DNA from: Saccharibacillus sacchari DSM 19268
Lineage (GTDB): Bacteria > Bacillota > Bacilli > Paenibacillales > Paenibacillaceae
Direction of reading: 5' to 3'
Length of the DNA: 64,000 nucleotides
NCBI RefSeq assembly: GCF_000585395.1
Contig: NZ_KK073875.1
Location: forward strand, 1,573,774 to 1,637,773
The notes under the pieces are model-generated. The model did no database searches and had not been told where the DNA came from. It saw only the letters and a program-made list of their open reading frames with translations. The translations under genes were made by a program, and so were the position numbers. Shown here one piece after another: positions 1 through 8,771 of the stretch (its first letter is position 1; each line of letters opens with the position of its first letter).

Positions 1-468
<468 letters not shown>

Positions 469-664
469 GGTGGCGACCGAAGTCGCCGTTTAAAAGAAAG
501 CACGATGTGCTCGTTTAAAACGTTGGCGATTCTTGATTGCTCAAGAATCTATATTCTCACGATGATCTTCATCATCGCGACTCACTTACTGTTCAGTTTT
601 CAAGGAGCAAACCGTGTTTCTCGTTTCTGCCGTTCAGCGTTTCGCTCGCAGCAGCAACTCTTAT
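469..664 (-). other. rrn operon leader upstream of 16S
   Basis: Transcribed spacer between the rrn promoters and 16S. It carries the TGCTCCTTGAAAACTG-type segment (minus strand, near 593-611) typical of Bacillales rRNA leaders, followed by self-complementary stretches such as GCACGAT/ATCGTGC-like and GGCGACTTCGGTCGCC arms that would form processing stems next to the 16S 5' end. No tRNA or ORF is seen here. Confidence 0.7.
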
Positions 665-693
665 ATATTAGCACGTTCGTTTTCGTTTTGCAA
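665..693 (-). promoter_or_regulatory. rrn promoter P2
   Basis: On the minus strand TTGCAA (688-693), a 17-bp spacer and TAATAT (665-670) form a sigma-A promoter just upstream of the 16S leader. An A-rich UP-like tract lies directly upstream of the -35. Directly read from sequence; function inferred from position. Confidence 0.8.
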
Positions 694-804
694 GTCTTTT
701 TTTGAAATCTTTTTTTCAGCTTCGTTTGAAGCTTCCTTTTCGATCTCCTGTTGACCCGCTCACTTGTTCGAACCGCACCGGCGCTCTCTCAAGGCCGTTC
801 CTAG

Positions 805-833
805 ACTATAGCACGCACTTTAAAGCAAAGCAA
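805..833 (-). promoter_or_regulatory. rrn promoter P1 (upstream)
   Basis: Minus-strand TTGCTT (828-833), 17-bp spacer, TATAGT (805-810). A second promoter about 140 bp upstream of P2 matches the usual tandem arrangement of Bacillales rrn operons. From 834 to 1027 I see no gene or clear signal. Confidence 0.6.
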
Positions 834-1027
834 GCTTTTTATTCAAGCCTTTTATATGGTAGATTAAGCCTCTTTAATATGTGCGACCCTGGTATCCTCC
901 GGCCTAATTAGGCCGACTTTTGCTTCTGTGTCCATCAGCTGCGTTAAGTCTGCGACTCGCTTCTCAAACTTTGTATCCAATTCGCACGCGTATCTACTAT
1001 ATGAACGTAATGAATAAATAGGGCAAA

Positions 1028-1064
1028 CAAAAAAGCAGCTTGTCTCAAGTTCGAGACAGGCTGC
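1028..1064 (-). terminator. Terminator of the purine permease gene
   Basis: Minus strand: GCAGCCTGTCTC, a GAACTT loop and GAGACAAGCTGC, followed by a run of T (1028-1034). It lies 85 bp after the permease stop codon and separates it from the rrn operon. Confidence 0.85.
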
Positions 1065-1149
1065 CAAATCCGATCGTTTTCCCCTTTGATGTTTTCTCTC
1101 TATAATAATGCTCTCTTTTTGTAGGTTGCTTCATGATCCGAACGTACGA

Positions 1150-2550
1150 TTATTCTCCGCCGAGGAATACATAGCGCGCGAGTACCAGAACGGCCAGTAC
1201 CCACATCAGCCAGTGGATCTTCACTTTGCGGCTCGTGAACAAGCTGCTCACTCCGCCCAATACCACATAAGACAGAATGCCGATCGAGATCCCGTTTGCG
1301 ATACCGTTCGTGAAAGGCATGAAGATGATCGTCAGGAAAGCAGGGATCGCGTGCATCATATCGTCCCATTCGATGCTGCGAACTTGCGAGATCATCAGAA
1401 CGCCGACCATGATCAGCGCCGGAGCCGTTGCTGCCGAAGGTACAACCAATGCCAGCGGAGCGATAAACATCGCCAGCAAGAACAGCACGCCTGTCGTTAC
1501 GGAAGTCAGACCCGTGCGTCCGCCTTCCGCGATACCTGCCGTACTTTCTACATAAGAAGTGATTGTGCTCGTACCCAGAACCGCACCCGTGCTGACGCCG
1601 ACCGCATCGACCAGCATCGCTTTGCCGATCTTTTTCTCGCCTTCTTCTTTGTTCTTCATCAATCCGGCACGTTCGGCCGTACCGACCAGCGTACCGAAGG
1701 TGTCGAACAATTCAACGAAGGTGAAGACGAACACGATCTCGAACAGGCCCAATTGCAAAGCGCCCATGATATCCAGCTGACCGACAGCCAGATCGCCGAG
1801 CGACGGCAGCCAACTTCCCGTAGTCAGACCGCTCAGGTTCGTTACGCCCATCGGAATGCCGATCAGCGTGATTAATACGATACCGATCAGCAGCGCGCCG
1901 CGAACGCGCATCACCATCAGAATGCCGATGATGAAAATCCCGATCAGGGATAGCAGCGTGTCTTTCTGATGCATGAAGTCGCCGAGGGCCAGCTGGAAGT
2001 TGGAGCCTAGCACTGTTACCGGAGCTTGCAGCTGCGCGACGTCCGTGATCCCCGTAACCGTTGCGGAAGCGGAAATGATGTTGCCCAGCTTCATCCCGAT
2101 AATGGTAACGAATAAACCGATACCTACGGTGATTGCCGCCTTGATCGAGGACGGCACCGCCACAATTAACATTTGTCTGACCTTGGTTACCGTCAAGATA
2201 ATGAAAATGATACCGGAGATGAAGACCGCGCCGAGTGCGGCCTGCCATGTAATCGCGCCGTTCGAACTTAAAACGACGGTCATAAAGTACGCGTTAAGCC
2301 CCATGCCCGGAGCCAGCGCGACCGGAATGTTGGCGAAAAGACCCATCAGGATCGTTACGAGGCCTGCGCCGACTGCTGTTGCGAAGAATACGCCGGAAGC
2401 CGGAATTCCCGCGCCGTCCGGACCGAGGAACGAAATGTTCACGATCAGGATGTAGGCCATCGTGATGAACGTAGTCAGACCGGCAATGATTTCCGTTCTG
2501 AATGTCGTGCCGTGTTCTTTGAGTTTAAAGAACTTTTCCATGTTACCCAT
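1150..2550 (-). CDS. NCS2-family guanine/hypoxanthine permease (PbuG/PbuO-like)
   Basis: A 466-residue multi-pass membrane protein that imports purine bases by proton symport. Family features seen are the N-terminal FFKLKEHGTTFRTEIIAGLT entry to TM1, the APGMGLNAYF motif near residue 85 of the mature start, and the FVELFDTFGTLVGTAE motif in the middle of the protein, all typical of the AzgA/PbuG branch of NCS2 rather than uracil/xanthine permeases. The ATG at 2550 is chosen because it follows AGAGGGGG; the open frame extends another 64 codons upstream but only through riboswitch sequence. A guanine-class riboswitch in the leader supports a guanine/hypoxanthine substrate. PbuG versus PbuO cannot be settled by eye. 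Confidence 0.93.
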   Translation of the reverse strand: MGNMEKFFKLKEHGTTFRTEIIAGLTTFITMAYILIVNISFLGPDGAGIPASGVFFATAVGAGLVTILMGLFANIPVALAPGMGLNAYFMTVVLSSNGAITWQAALGAVFISGIIFIILTVTKVRQMLIVAVPSSIKAAITVGIGLFVTIIGMKLGNIISASATVTGITDVAQLQAPVTVLGSNFQLALGDFMHQKDTLLSLIGIFIIGILMVMRVRGALLIGIVLITLIGIPMGVTNLSGLTTGSWLPSLGDLAVGQLDIMGALQLGLFEIVFVFTFVELFDTFGTLVGTAERAGLMKNKEEGEKKIGKAMLVDAVGVSTGAVLGTSTITSYVESTAGIAEGGRTGLTSVTTGVLFLLAMFIAPLALVVPSAATAPALIMVGVLMISQVRSIEWDDMMHAIPAFLTIIFMPFTNGIANGISIGILSYVVLGGVSSLFTSRKVKIHWLMWVLAVLVLARYVFLGGE

Positions 2551-2601
2551 GTTGCCCGTTTGCCCCCTCTGAATATAAATGCGCAAGACCTTGTGGAACG
2601 A

Positions 2602-2636
2602 CAAAAGAGACCGGGTTCGATTAGATCGCCCCCGGT
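2602..2636 (-). terminator. Riboswitch expression-platform terminator
   Basis: Minus strand ACCGGG (2631-2636) pairs with CCCGGT (2610-2615), with an inner GAT/ATC pair, followed by CTCTTTTGT. Situated between the purine aptamer and the permease start, it is the expected intrinsic terminator that ligand binding would stabilise. Role inferred from position. Confidence 0.75.
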
Positions 2637-2714
2637 ACTCCTTAGAACTGAGAAAACGCGAAAGCGTTGCGCCGGACGACGGAACGCCATGGCCGCAAGC
2701 TCGCTTTTTCCCGT

Positions 2715-2779
2715 TTCGTAGAGAGATCATTTCGGTGATCACGTAGAGACTTCCGAGCCTATCCCCGGAATTATACGAA
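2715..2779 (-). promoter_or_regulatory. Purine riboswitch aptamer, guanine class
   Basis: Minus strand reads TTCGTATAATTCCGGGGATA then GGCTCGGAAGTCTCTACG and ends CTCTACGAA. P1 is TTCGTA/TACGAA, P2 is CCGG/TCGG, and P3 is GATCA/TGATC with a CCGAAA loop. The base directly before the 3' strand of P1 is C (equivalent to C74), which specifies guanine/hypoxanthine rather than adenine in this RNA family. The aptamer sits 165 nt upstream of the permease start with a terminator between. Confidence 0.93.
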
Positions 2780-2860
2780 CACTATTTCAATTGTCGGTTA
2801 CCTTATCCGCCTTTCGAGCACTTTAGCGTTGGCAAAGTACTCGTCGGCTTCACAGGTTAC

Positions 2861-2889
2861 ATTCTAGGACAGCAACAAAATCTTGTCAA
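2861..2889 (-). promoter_or_regulatory. Promoter of the riboswitch-permease transcript
   Basis: Minus strand TTGACA (2884-2889), 17-bp spacer, TAGAAT (2861-2866): a near-consensus sigma-A promoter about 80 bp upstream of the aptamer. Confidence 0.85.
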
Positions 2890-2953
2890 CAAAAAACGAA
2901 TGATTAAAAGAGGGTTTTATTTAAACGTTCGTTAATTATCCAAAAACCCGCCA

Positions 2954-3001
2954 ATAAAAAAACGTTTTATCCGAGATCGTGCAAAATCTCAGACAAAACG
3001 T
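2954..3001 (-). terminator. Terminator of the MmcQ operon
   Basis: Minus strand ACGTTTTGTCTGAGAT, loop, ATCTCGGATAAAACGT then seven T. It follows the 3042-5091 gene group and lies just upstream of the permease promoter. Confidence 0.85.
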
Positions 3002-3041
3002 CAACGCCAATCTCTATATTCGAAAAGAGAATGTTCGGTTT

Positions 3042-3419
3042 TTAGTTCTTGTTTTCTAAAGGCGGCAATTCGTCCCGAACTTTCTTAGGCAAGCCGCGCC
3101 GTACCAACTCATACGAGTGAAGAATCATGCCTGCGACAAACTCGGCTTCCAACCCTTCTTGCTCCAGCAATATGCTGTTCCAATGCGACTTATTCGAATA
3201 ATAGCCCGGAACGATCTGCGCATATCGTTCGCGATACTCTTCCGCCAACCGCGGATCGCACTTCAGCGTCAAAATCTCTCGCCCTTCGCTGTTCTGCCCT
3301 CGCATCCCGAAGTACTTCCCTCCGACCCGATACAGCAGGCTTCCCCATTCCTCTTTGAAAAAAGCTTCGGTTCCCGGCAGCGCCAAACTTGTTTCTCGAA
3401 TCCATTCGTCCGTAAGCAT
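3042..3419 (-). CDS. MmcQ/YjbR family protein
   Basis: A 125-residue protein of the MmcQ/YjbR fold (CyaY-like, often labelled DNA-binding). Diagnostic features are the early LPGTEAFFKEEW segment, a central FGMRG strand, and the GYYSNKSHWNSI motif that is the hallmark of the family. The ATG at 3419 follows AAGGGGGATGG at good spacing; an upstream in-frame TTG at 3437 would overlap the stop codon of the preceding gene. It is the last gene of a three-gene operon with the LRR and DUF1349 proteins. Biochemical role is not established for the family. Confidence 0.85.
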   Translation of the reverse strand: MLTDEWIRETSLALPGTEAFFKEEWGSLLYRVGGKYFGMRGQNSEGREILTLKCDPRLAEEYRERYAQIVPGYYSNKSHWNSILLEQEGLEAEFVAGMILHSYELVRRGLPKKVRDELPPLENKN

Positions 3420-3433
3420 TGATCCATCCCCCT

Positions 3434-4483
3434 TCAAAATCCGGATTTAATCCACCAAGCCTGCCGCTCGAACAATCCTTCCCGTTCCAAAATAGCCTGC
3501 ACCTCTTTATGCTTGCTTCCTTTCGCCATCGAAACCGACAATTTATCAGGGCGACGCGCTGCAATCAATTGCTCGAAAACGCTCGGATCCAACGTCTTCA
3601 CTTCCCGGAAAGCCAGCCGATTGAGCTTCGGAGCCGTCAATATCCAGTCCAAATCCTCCAGGCCTACATTGTTGCAGACTACCAGTTGGAGCGCTTGAAG
3701 ATTTTTGAGATCGGGCAGCGTCTTCAAAAGAGGTTGATCGATGATTTCAAGCCGCTCAAGTTCTTTCAAATGCGTCAGCATATGAAGGTCGACAAGCTTT
3801 TGGGCCGATAAAATTCTGAGCTTTTTCAGACCCGGCAGTCCGTCCAACCATTGCAGGCTCTCTGCTTTGCCTTGGCCGATCGATAATGAAGCAAGCTTAG
3901 GCAATTCGCTCAAGAAGCCCAGCTCTTCCAAAGGAATGCCGTGCACGGACAGCTCTTGAAGAGATTGCAGCTCCCGAATCGTCTCGATCCCTTTTTTATG
4001 GCCGTGCAATTCAACTCTTTTCAAACCATGGAACCGACGCAGCACCGACAAATCGGGTTTCTTGGAACGGGTTTTTCCCAAACCTATTCGCGTTAAGCGG
4101 CTTGTCACCCCATGGAGCGCATCAAAAGAATCCAATTCAAACACGTCCAATTCCAGCTCACGCAGATTTTCCAAACTTCCCAGATGCTCCAATCCTTCGA
4201 CTCTTGACGAGCAATCGACAGAGAGTTTCTCCACAAAAGGCAAGGCGGTTAACACGGATAGCTTAGCGTTTTGTCCATGAAATCCGTAAATTCGCAGCGT
4301 AACGTCCGGGCGTACGGCAAACAACTCTTCATTCAGAAGCTTTGACAGCCGCGCATCCGGCGCTTCGGATTCGCTATACTGCACGGTACGCAGCGACGGC
4401 TCGGCGGCAAGATTGCGCAAATCGCCCGCTGTCCAACTTTTTTGCAATTGAATGCGTCCGCCCGTCCCGATCTGCTCGATCAA
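3434..4483 (-). CDS. Leucine-rich-repeat protein, cytoplasmic
   Basis: A 349-residue protein made largely of irregular leucine-rich repeats of about 22 residues (for example LENLRELELDVFELDSF, LKRVELHGHK, LQELSVHGIPLEEL and LERLEIIDQPLLKTL). No signal peptide or membrane segment is visible, so it is probably a cytosolic interaction scaffold. It starts with TTG at 4483 in a TTGA overlap with the stop of the DUF1349 gene, preceded by GGGGAA; it ends 14 bp before the MmcQ start. Translational coupling within an operon is therefore likely. Function is unknown. Confidence 0.8.
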   Translation of the reverse strand: MIEQIGTGGRIQLQKSWTAGDLRNLAAEPSLRTVQYSESEAPDARLSKLLNEELFAVRPDVTLRIYGFHGQNAKLSVLTALPFVEKLSVDCSSRVEGLEHLGSLENLRELELDVFELDSFDALHGVTSRLTRIGLGKTRSKKPDLSVLRRFHGLKRVELHGHKKGIETIRELQSLQELSVHGIPLEELGFLSELPKLASLSIGQGKAESLQWLDGLPGLKKLRILSAQKLVDLHMLTHLKELERLEIIDQPLLKTLPDLKNLQALQLVVCNNVGLEDLDWILTAPKLNRLAFREVKTLDPSVFEQLIAARRPDKLSVSMAKGSKHKEVQAILEREGLFERQAWWIKSGF

Positions 4484-5091
4484 GAATGTTCCCCTGCCTT
4501 CCGGCTGTGCGCGTTAACCTCAAAGCTGTGGAACGCCGTCTCGAACCCGCCTTCCGTACCCGGACTTGCCGCATAAAGACCAACCTTGAGCGCTTGGCCT
4601 TCCGGGCAGCGCAAATGGGCGATCCGAAGCTGCTCCCATTCCTCGCCGGCCGTCCGCGCATAGATAAGGAAATCATTCCCTTCGCGCACGACTTTGAATT
4701 GCAGGCGCTGCTTGAATAGATCGGCTGCGGCATTGCGCGTCGACCAATCCGAATAGCCGTCGCGCGTCACTACGGCTCCCAGATGCGACGGCGCGTTCGG
4801 AATGTACTCCACGGACGTTTTCAACCAGTTGTCCCGATCGACTTCGACGAACAGTCCGGCTTGATCGAACGTGTAGCGCGGTTCCATCTGAAGTTCGGTC
4901 ACGGCCTCAAAATCTCCGGCGATCTCGTCATATAGAACATGCCCGTTGTACCGTTCGAAGCCGTAGTGGGTTTTGAGCCAAAAGTCGGTGTCCGGCAGGG
5001 TATGCAGCTTTAAGCGCTCCTCTGTCGGCTCCAGCTTTTGCGGCTGCGTCATGATTTGAAGCTTGTCGATATGTTGCGGTATGTATTGCAT
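4480..5091 (-). CDS. DUF1349 (concanavalin-like) protein
   Basis: A 203-residue protein of the DUF1349 family, a jelly-roll fold related to glucanase/lectin domains. Features include DTDFWLKTHYGFERYNGHVLY near the N-terminus, a DQAGLFVEVDRDNWLKTSVEY strand pair and a GYSDWSTR segment. The ATG at 5091 is chosen because GAAAGGGG lies six bases upstream; an earlier in-frame ATG at 5133 lacks such a site. It is first in the operon with the LRR and MmcQ genes (4-bp overlap). Ligand unknown; carbohydrate binding is only a family-level guess. Confidence 0.83.
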   Translation of the reverse strand: MQYIPQHIDKLQIMTQPQKLEPTEERLKLHTLPDTDFWLKTHYGFERYNGHVLYDEIAGDFEAVTELQMEPRYTFDQAGLFVEVDRDNWLKTSVEYIPNAPSHLGAVVTRDGYSDWSTRNAAADLFKQRLQFKVVREGNDFLIYARTAGEEWEQLRIAHLRCPEGQALKVGLYAASPGTEGGFETAFHSFEVNAHSRKAGEHS

Positions 5092-5181
5092 GTCGTTTCC
5101 CCTTTCGGTATATGAGATACGAGAAAAAAACAAGTTCCTGCGATTGTCTCAATTATATCCGATTTTATCGATACGCATCCA

Positions 5182-5222
5182 AATAAAACGGCCTTCCCCG
5201 CATTGATGCGGGAAAAGCCGTT
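5182..5222 (-). terminator. Terminator after the zinc-ribbon gene
   Basis: Minus strand CGGCTTTTCCCGCAT, CA loop, ATGCGGGGAAGGCCG then TTTTATTT, 18 bp after the stop codon of the 5240-5416 gene. Confidence 0.85.
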
Positions 5223-5239
5223 CGGATCATCATGCTCGT

Positions 5240-5416
5240 TTACTCAAAGGCCGGATTCGTCAAACGAACATTGGAAACCGTTCCGCAGCTCACGCAGAAA
5301 GTCAACAGCACTTCCGAGCCTTTGAGTGCCATTTTGCTTTGATCGGCAGGTTTGACTTTCGCATATTGAATCGCTTCTTTGAATTCGGTACCGCCGCAGT
5401 TTGAACAAGTTTGCAT
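5240..5416 (-). CDS. Small zinc-ribbon protein
   Basis: A 58-residue protein with two CxxC knuckles, CSNC near residue 4 and CVSC near residue 41, spaced as in a rubredoxin-like or zinc-ribbon fold. The ATG at 5416 follows AAGGAG with an 8-base gap. It is monocistronic with its own terminator. Such proteins are common and uncharacterised in Paenibacillaceae; binding of zinc is inferred from the cysteine pattern. Confidence 0.75.
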   Translation of the reverse strand: MQTCSNCGGTEFKEAIQYAKVKPADQSKMALKGSEVLLTFCVSCGTVSNVRLTNPAFE

Positions 5417-5573
5417 AGCTAACACTCCTTCAATGATTAAATTTAATAATATGTACCATTTCCCTTTTTTGCATTTCTACTATTGTACAGGAATTTATAG
5501 CAATGAGCAAAAGGGCAGGAAGCGTTCAGCAGCAGCAATTTCAATATTCCGCAAACGTTATACTTATTTCCCG

Positions 5574-5603
5574 TTGAAGTTTCTCTACAGGCCGGATTAT
5601 AAT
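5574..5603 (+). promoter_or_regulatory. Candidate promoter of the lacI-sulfate operon
   Basis: TTGAAG (5574-5579), 18-bp spacer, TATAAT (5598-5603), 62 bp upstream of the LacI-family start. No convincing palindromic LacI operator was found around it. Confidence 0.55.
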
Positions 5604-5665
5604 AACGCATATTAAACCAATGAAATTAGTATGATTTATAACTCGCCGCCGAGAGGAGCGCGAAC

Positions 5666-6706
5666 ATGACTTTGAAGGAGATTGCCGAGCTGGCCGGAGT
5701 ATCGACGTCTACTGTTTCGCGGATTATCAATTCTCCCGACGACAGCTTCGCCCGCAAAACGGTGCGCGATCGGGTATGGAAGATCATTCACGAAACCGGT
5801 TACGTGCCGAACCAATCCGCGCGCGAGCTGAAGCAGGGGAAAAAGGAAGAGGCGGTACATCGATGTACCACCATCTCCTGCATTCTGGGGCGCACCCGGG
5901 ATCTGGAGGACAATCCGTTTTTTGCCCAGACCGCCAGAGCGATCGAACAGCAGGCGTTGGAAAAAGGCTGCACCGTATCCGCCTATTATTCCATTTTCGA
6001 TCTGCAAAACGACCCGTTCGGCAGGCGCACCGAAATTCCGCGAGCGGACGGCGCGATCGTGCTGGGACGCCTGAACGACAAAACCCGCGCGCTCCTCGAG
6101 AAGCATTACAAAAACATCGTGTACGTCGGACGCAACGTGATCGATGCCGAATGGGATCAGATCGTGTGCGACGGTTACGAGGCGGCGAGGACGGCCTTAA
6201 AGCATCTAATCGAATTGGGACATCGGCGCATCGCTTATATCGGGGAAACGCAAAGCGAAATCCGCTACCGCGCGTTCTCCGATACGGTGCGCGAATACGG
6301 ACTCGATGCCGCCCCGTCGCTGATCGCTTCGGTAACGCAGGACGGTCCGGGCGGCTATGAAGGCGCGGAGTATCTGCTGCGCGGAGCCGAGCCGCTGCCG
6401 ACCGCGATCTTTTGCGCAACCGATGTCACGGCGATCGCGGCAATCAAACGCTTCGTCGAAGCCGGCATCAAAGTACCCGAACAACTCTCGATTATCGGCA
6501 TGGACGATATCGAGATTGCGCAGTACCTGACCCCCGTGCTCACGACCGTGAGCATTCCGAAGGTAGAGATGGGCAAGGTGGCGGTTCGCACGCTGCTCGA
6601 CCGCATCCATAAAGAACACCGTTTGCCGATGAAAATCTTTTTGCCGCATAAATTGCTCGTTCGCGAAAGCACCGCAAAGCCGGAAAAGAAAAAGCAAATC
6701 CGCTGA
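5666..6706 (+). CDS. LacI-family transcriptional regulator
   Basis: A 346-residue repressor-type regulator: an N-terminal LacI helix-turn-helix (residues 1-50, TLKEIAELAGVSTSTVSRII) with the hinge helix at SARELK, then a periplasmic-binding-protein-like ligand domain (about 60-335). The ATG follows GAGAGGAG. It lies 45 bp upstream of the sulfate-binding lipoprotein gene on the same strand with no terminator between, so it is probably co-transcribed. LacI regulators usually sense sugars; sulfur uptake in Firmicutes is usually governed by CymR or S-box RNAs, so this pairing is unusual. The effector is unknown. Confidence 0.88.
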   Translation: MTLKEIAELAGVSTSTVSRIINSPDDSFARKTVRDRVWKIIHETGYVPNQSARELKQGKKEEAVHRCTTISCILGRTRDLEDNPFFAQTARAIEQQALEKGCTVSAYYSIFDLQNDPFGRRTEIPRADGAIVLGRLNDKTRALLEKHYKNIVYVGRNVIDAEWDQIVCDGYEAARTALKHLIELGHRRIAYIGETQSEIRYRAFSDTVREYGLDAAPSLIASVTQDGPGGYEGAEYLLRGAEPLPTAIFCATDVTAIAAIKRFVEAGIKVPEQLSIIGMDDIEIAQYLTPVLTTVSIPKVEMGKVAVRTLLDRIHKEHRLPMKIFLPHKLLVRESTAKPEKKKQIR

Positions 6707-6751
6707 TCCAAGTCTGGCAAGGCACGATCACAGATTGTTAAGGAGGAAACG

Positions 6752-7849
6752 ATGATGGGATTTCGATTGGCTCAAATGAATGCTTGGCGAAAAAAGACGG
6801 TGCTCGGTTTGACTCTTCTGGTGGCGGTGGCGCCTCTCGCGGCTTGCGGTTCGAACGCGCCGAGTAACGGAAGCACGGCGGAAGCGCAAGGGGCATCGGG
6901 CGAAACGCCGGCTTCGGCATCCGTGGAAATCACCAACGTCTCCTACGATCCGACCCGGGAGCTGTACGATGCGTATAACAAGCTGTTCCAGACGCACTGG
7001 AAAGAAAAAAGCGGTCAGGACGTCAGCATCATCCAATCGCACGGCGGTTCCGGCAAACAAGCCCGTTCGGTGCTGGAAGGCAACGAAGCCGACGTGGTAA
7101 CGCTGGCGCTGGAGCAAGACGTGGCGGAGCTGGAAAAAGGCGGCCTGATCGAACCGGGCTGGGTCGACGAGTTCGACAAGCAAAGTTCGCCGTACACCTC
7201 GACCATCGTGTTCCTGGTGCGCAAAGGCAATCCGAAAGGCATCAAAGACTGGGACGATATCGTGAAAAGCGGCGTCGAGATCATCACTCCGAATCCGAAA
7301 ACGTCCGGCGGCGCGCGTTGGAACTTCCTAGCGGCATGGGCTTATGCGCAAGCGCATGACGGCGCGGACGAAGCCAAATCGACCGAGTTCATCAAAAGCC
7401 TCTACAACAACGTAACGGTACTGGACACCGGAGCGCGCGGCGCGACGACGACGTTCGTGGAAAACAACCAGGGCGACGTGCTGCTGGCTTGGGAAAACGA
7501 AGCGTTCCTGTCGATCAAGGAGCATCCGGACGACTACGAGATCGTAACGCCGAGCATCAGCATCTTGGCCCAGCCTTCGGTCGCGGTGGTGGATGAAATC
7601 GCCAAAAAGCGCGGCACCGAAGAAGTTTCTACCGAGTACCTGCAATACCTCTACTCCGACGAAGCGCAAAAGCTGGCGGGCGAAAACTACTACCGTCCGT
7701 CCAATCCCGATATCTTGGCGCAGTTCTCGGACACGTTCAATCTGGATCTGAAGCTGGTCACGATTGACGACGATTTCGGCGGCTGGGAAGCGGCCACGGA
7801 GAAGTTCTTCGCGGACGGCGCGATCTTCGATCAGATTTATCAAAAATGA
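6752..7849 (+). CDS. Sulfate ABC transporter substrate-binding lipoprotein
   Basis: A 365-residue lipoprotein with a basic N-region, hydrophobic core and a lipobox ending LAAC near residue 32, so it is anchored to the outer face of the membrane. Sulfate-binding-protein (Sbp/CysP) features include NVSYDPTRELY, QSHGGSGKQARSV, ADVVTLALEQDV and PNPKTSGGARWNFLAAW. AAGGAGG precedes tandem ATGs; the first is used. Downstream in the same direction are the two permeases and the ATPase of the same transporter, giving a complete import system. Confidence 0.93.
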   Translation: MMGFRLAQMNAWRKKTVLGLTLLVAVAPLAACGSNAPSNGSTAEAQGASGETPASASVEITNVSYDPTRELYDAYNKLFQTHWKEKSGQDVSIIQSHGGSGKQARSVLEGNEADVVTLALEQDVAELEKGGLIEPGWVDEFDKQSSPYTSTIVFLVRKGNPKGIKDWDDIVKSGVEIITPNPKTSGGARWNFLAAWAYAQAHDGADEAKSTEFIKSLYNNVTVLDTGARGATTTFVENNQGDVLLAWENEAFLSIKEHPDDYEIVTPSISILAQPSVAVVDEIAKKRGTEEVSTEYLQYLYSDEAQKLAGENYYRPSNPDILAQFSDTFNLDLKLVTIDDDFGGWEAATEKFFADGAIFDQIYQK

Positions 7850-7904
7850 GGACGGCTTCTTGCTTGAGTAAGGAAGCCGAGTCGCGGGAAAAGGAGGTCG
7901 GCGC

Positions 7905-8768
7905 ATGGGACAAGCCAAGTGGGTAAGCAGCAAGCGTTTGCGTAAAAAAAACCGGGTCATTCCCGGTTTCGGTTTATCGATGGGTATTACCATCTCTATG
8001 CTCAGCTTGATCGTCCTGATTCCGCTGCTCTCCATCTTCGTCGTGCTGTCCGGCGTCGGACCTGCGGATTTCTGGAAAGCGATCTCCGATCCTCAAGCGG
8101 TCGCCGCTTACCGGGTCAGCCTGATCTGCGCATTGGCGGCCGCGCTCGTCAACGCATTGTTCGGCACGATCCTGGCCTGGATCTTGGTGCGCTATCGGTT
8201 TCCCGGCAGACGGATACTCGACGGCCTGATCGAGCTGCCTTTCGCGCTGCCGACTGCGGTTGCGGGGATTGCGCTCACGACGCTGTATTCGGACAACGGC
8301 TGGATCGGCAAACTGCTTGCGGGCATCGGCATCAAAGTCGCGTACACGCCGATCGGGATTACGATCGCGCTGATCTTTATCGGGATACCGTTCGTCGTGC
8401 GCGCGATTCAGCCGGTACTCGAAAAGCTCGACGGCCAGTATGAAGAAGCGGCGACGATGCTCGGAGCGAGCGGTTGGCAGACATTTCGCCGAGTCGTGTT
8501 TCCCGAAATTCGTCCCGCACTTCTCACCGGCTTCGGCCTGGCGTTCGCACGTGGACTCGGCGAATACGGCAGCGTTATTTTTATCGCGGGCAATATTCCG
8601 TACGAGACGCAAATCGTGCCGCTGATCATCATGAGCAAACTCGAACAGTTCAATTACGGCGCGGCAACCTCGATCGCGCTCGTCATGATCGTATTCTCGT
8701 TCCTGACGCTGTTCGCGATCAACTTTATCCAATCCAGACTCAATCATGCGGCAAAGGGGGCGGAATGA
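7905..8768 (+). CDS. cysT: Sulfate ABC transporter permease CysT
   Basis: A 287-residue inner-membrane permease of the CysT/CysU type with about six hydrophobic segments. The EAA cytoplasmic loop that contacts the ATPase is visible near residues 185-210 (EEAATMLGASGWQTFRRVVF...), followed by LARGLGEYGSV-type sequence (FARGLGEYGSVIFIAGN) characteristic of sulfate/thiosulfate permeases. The ATG follows AAAAGGAGG. A small hairpin (GGCTTC/GAAGCC) sits in the 55-bp gap after the binding-protein gene and may shape relative expression. It lies 3 bp before cysW. Confidence 0.93.
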   Translation: MGQAKWVSSKRLRKKNRVIPGFGLSMGITISMLSLIVLIPLLSIFVVLSGVGPADFWKAISDPQAVAAYRVSLICALAAALVNALFGTILAWILVRYRFPGRRILDGLIELPFALPTAVAGIALTTLYSDNGWIGKLLAGIGIKVAYTPIGITIALIFIGIPFVVRAIQPVLEKLDGQYEEAATMLGASGWQTFRRVVFPEIRPALLTGFGLAFARGLGEYGSVIFIAGNIPYETQIVPLIIMSKLEQFNYGAATSIALVMIVFSFLTLFAINFIQSRLNHAAKGAE

Positions 8769-8771
8769 CCG

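Noticed and set aside
864-1067. 67-codon minus-strand ORF in the gap between rrn and the permease
   Set aside because: Starts inside the permease terminator region and has no ribosome binding site.
2551-2742. N-terminal extension of the purine permease
   Set aside because: Runs through the terminator and riboswitch aptamer; the ATG at 2550 has the binding site and matches family length.
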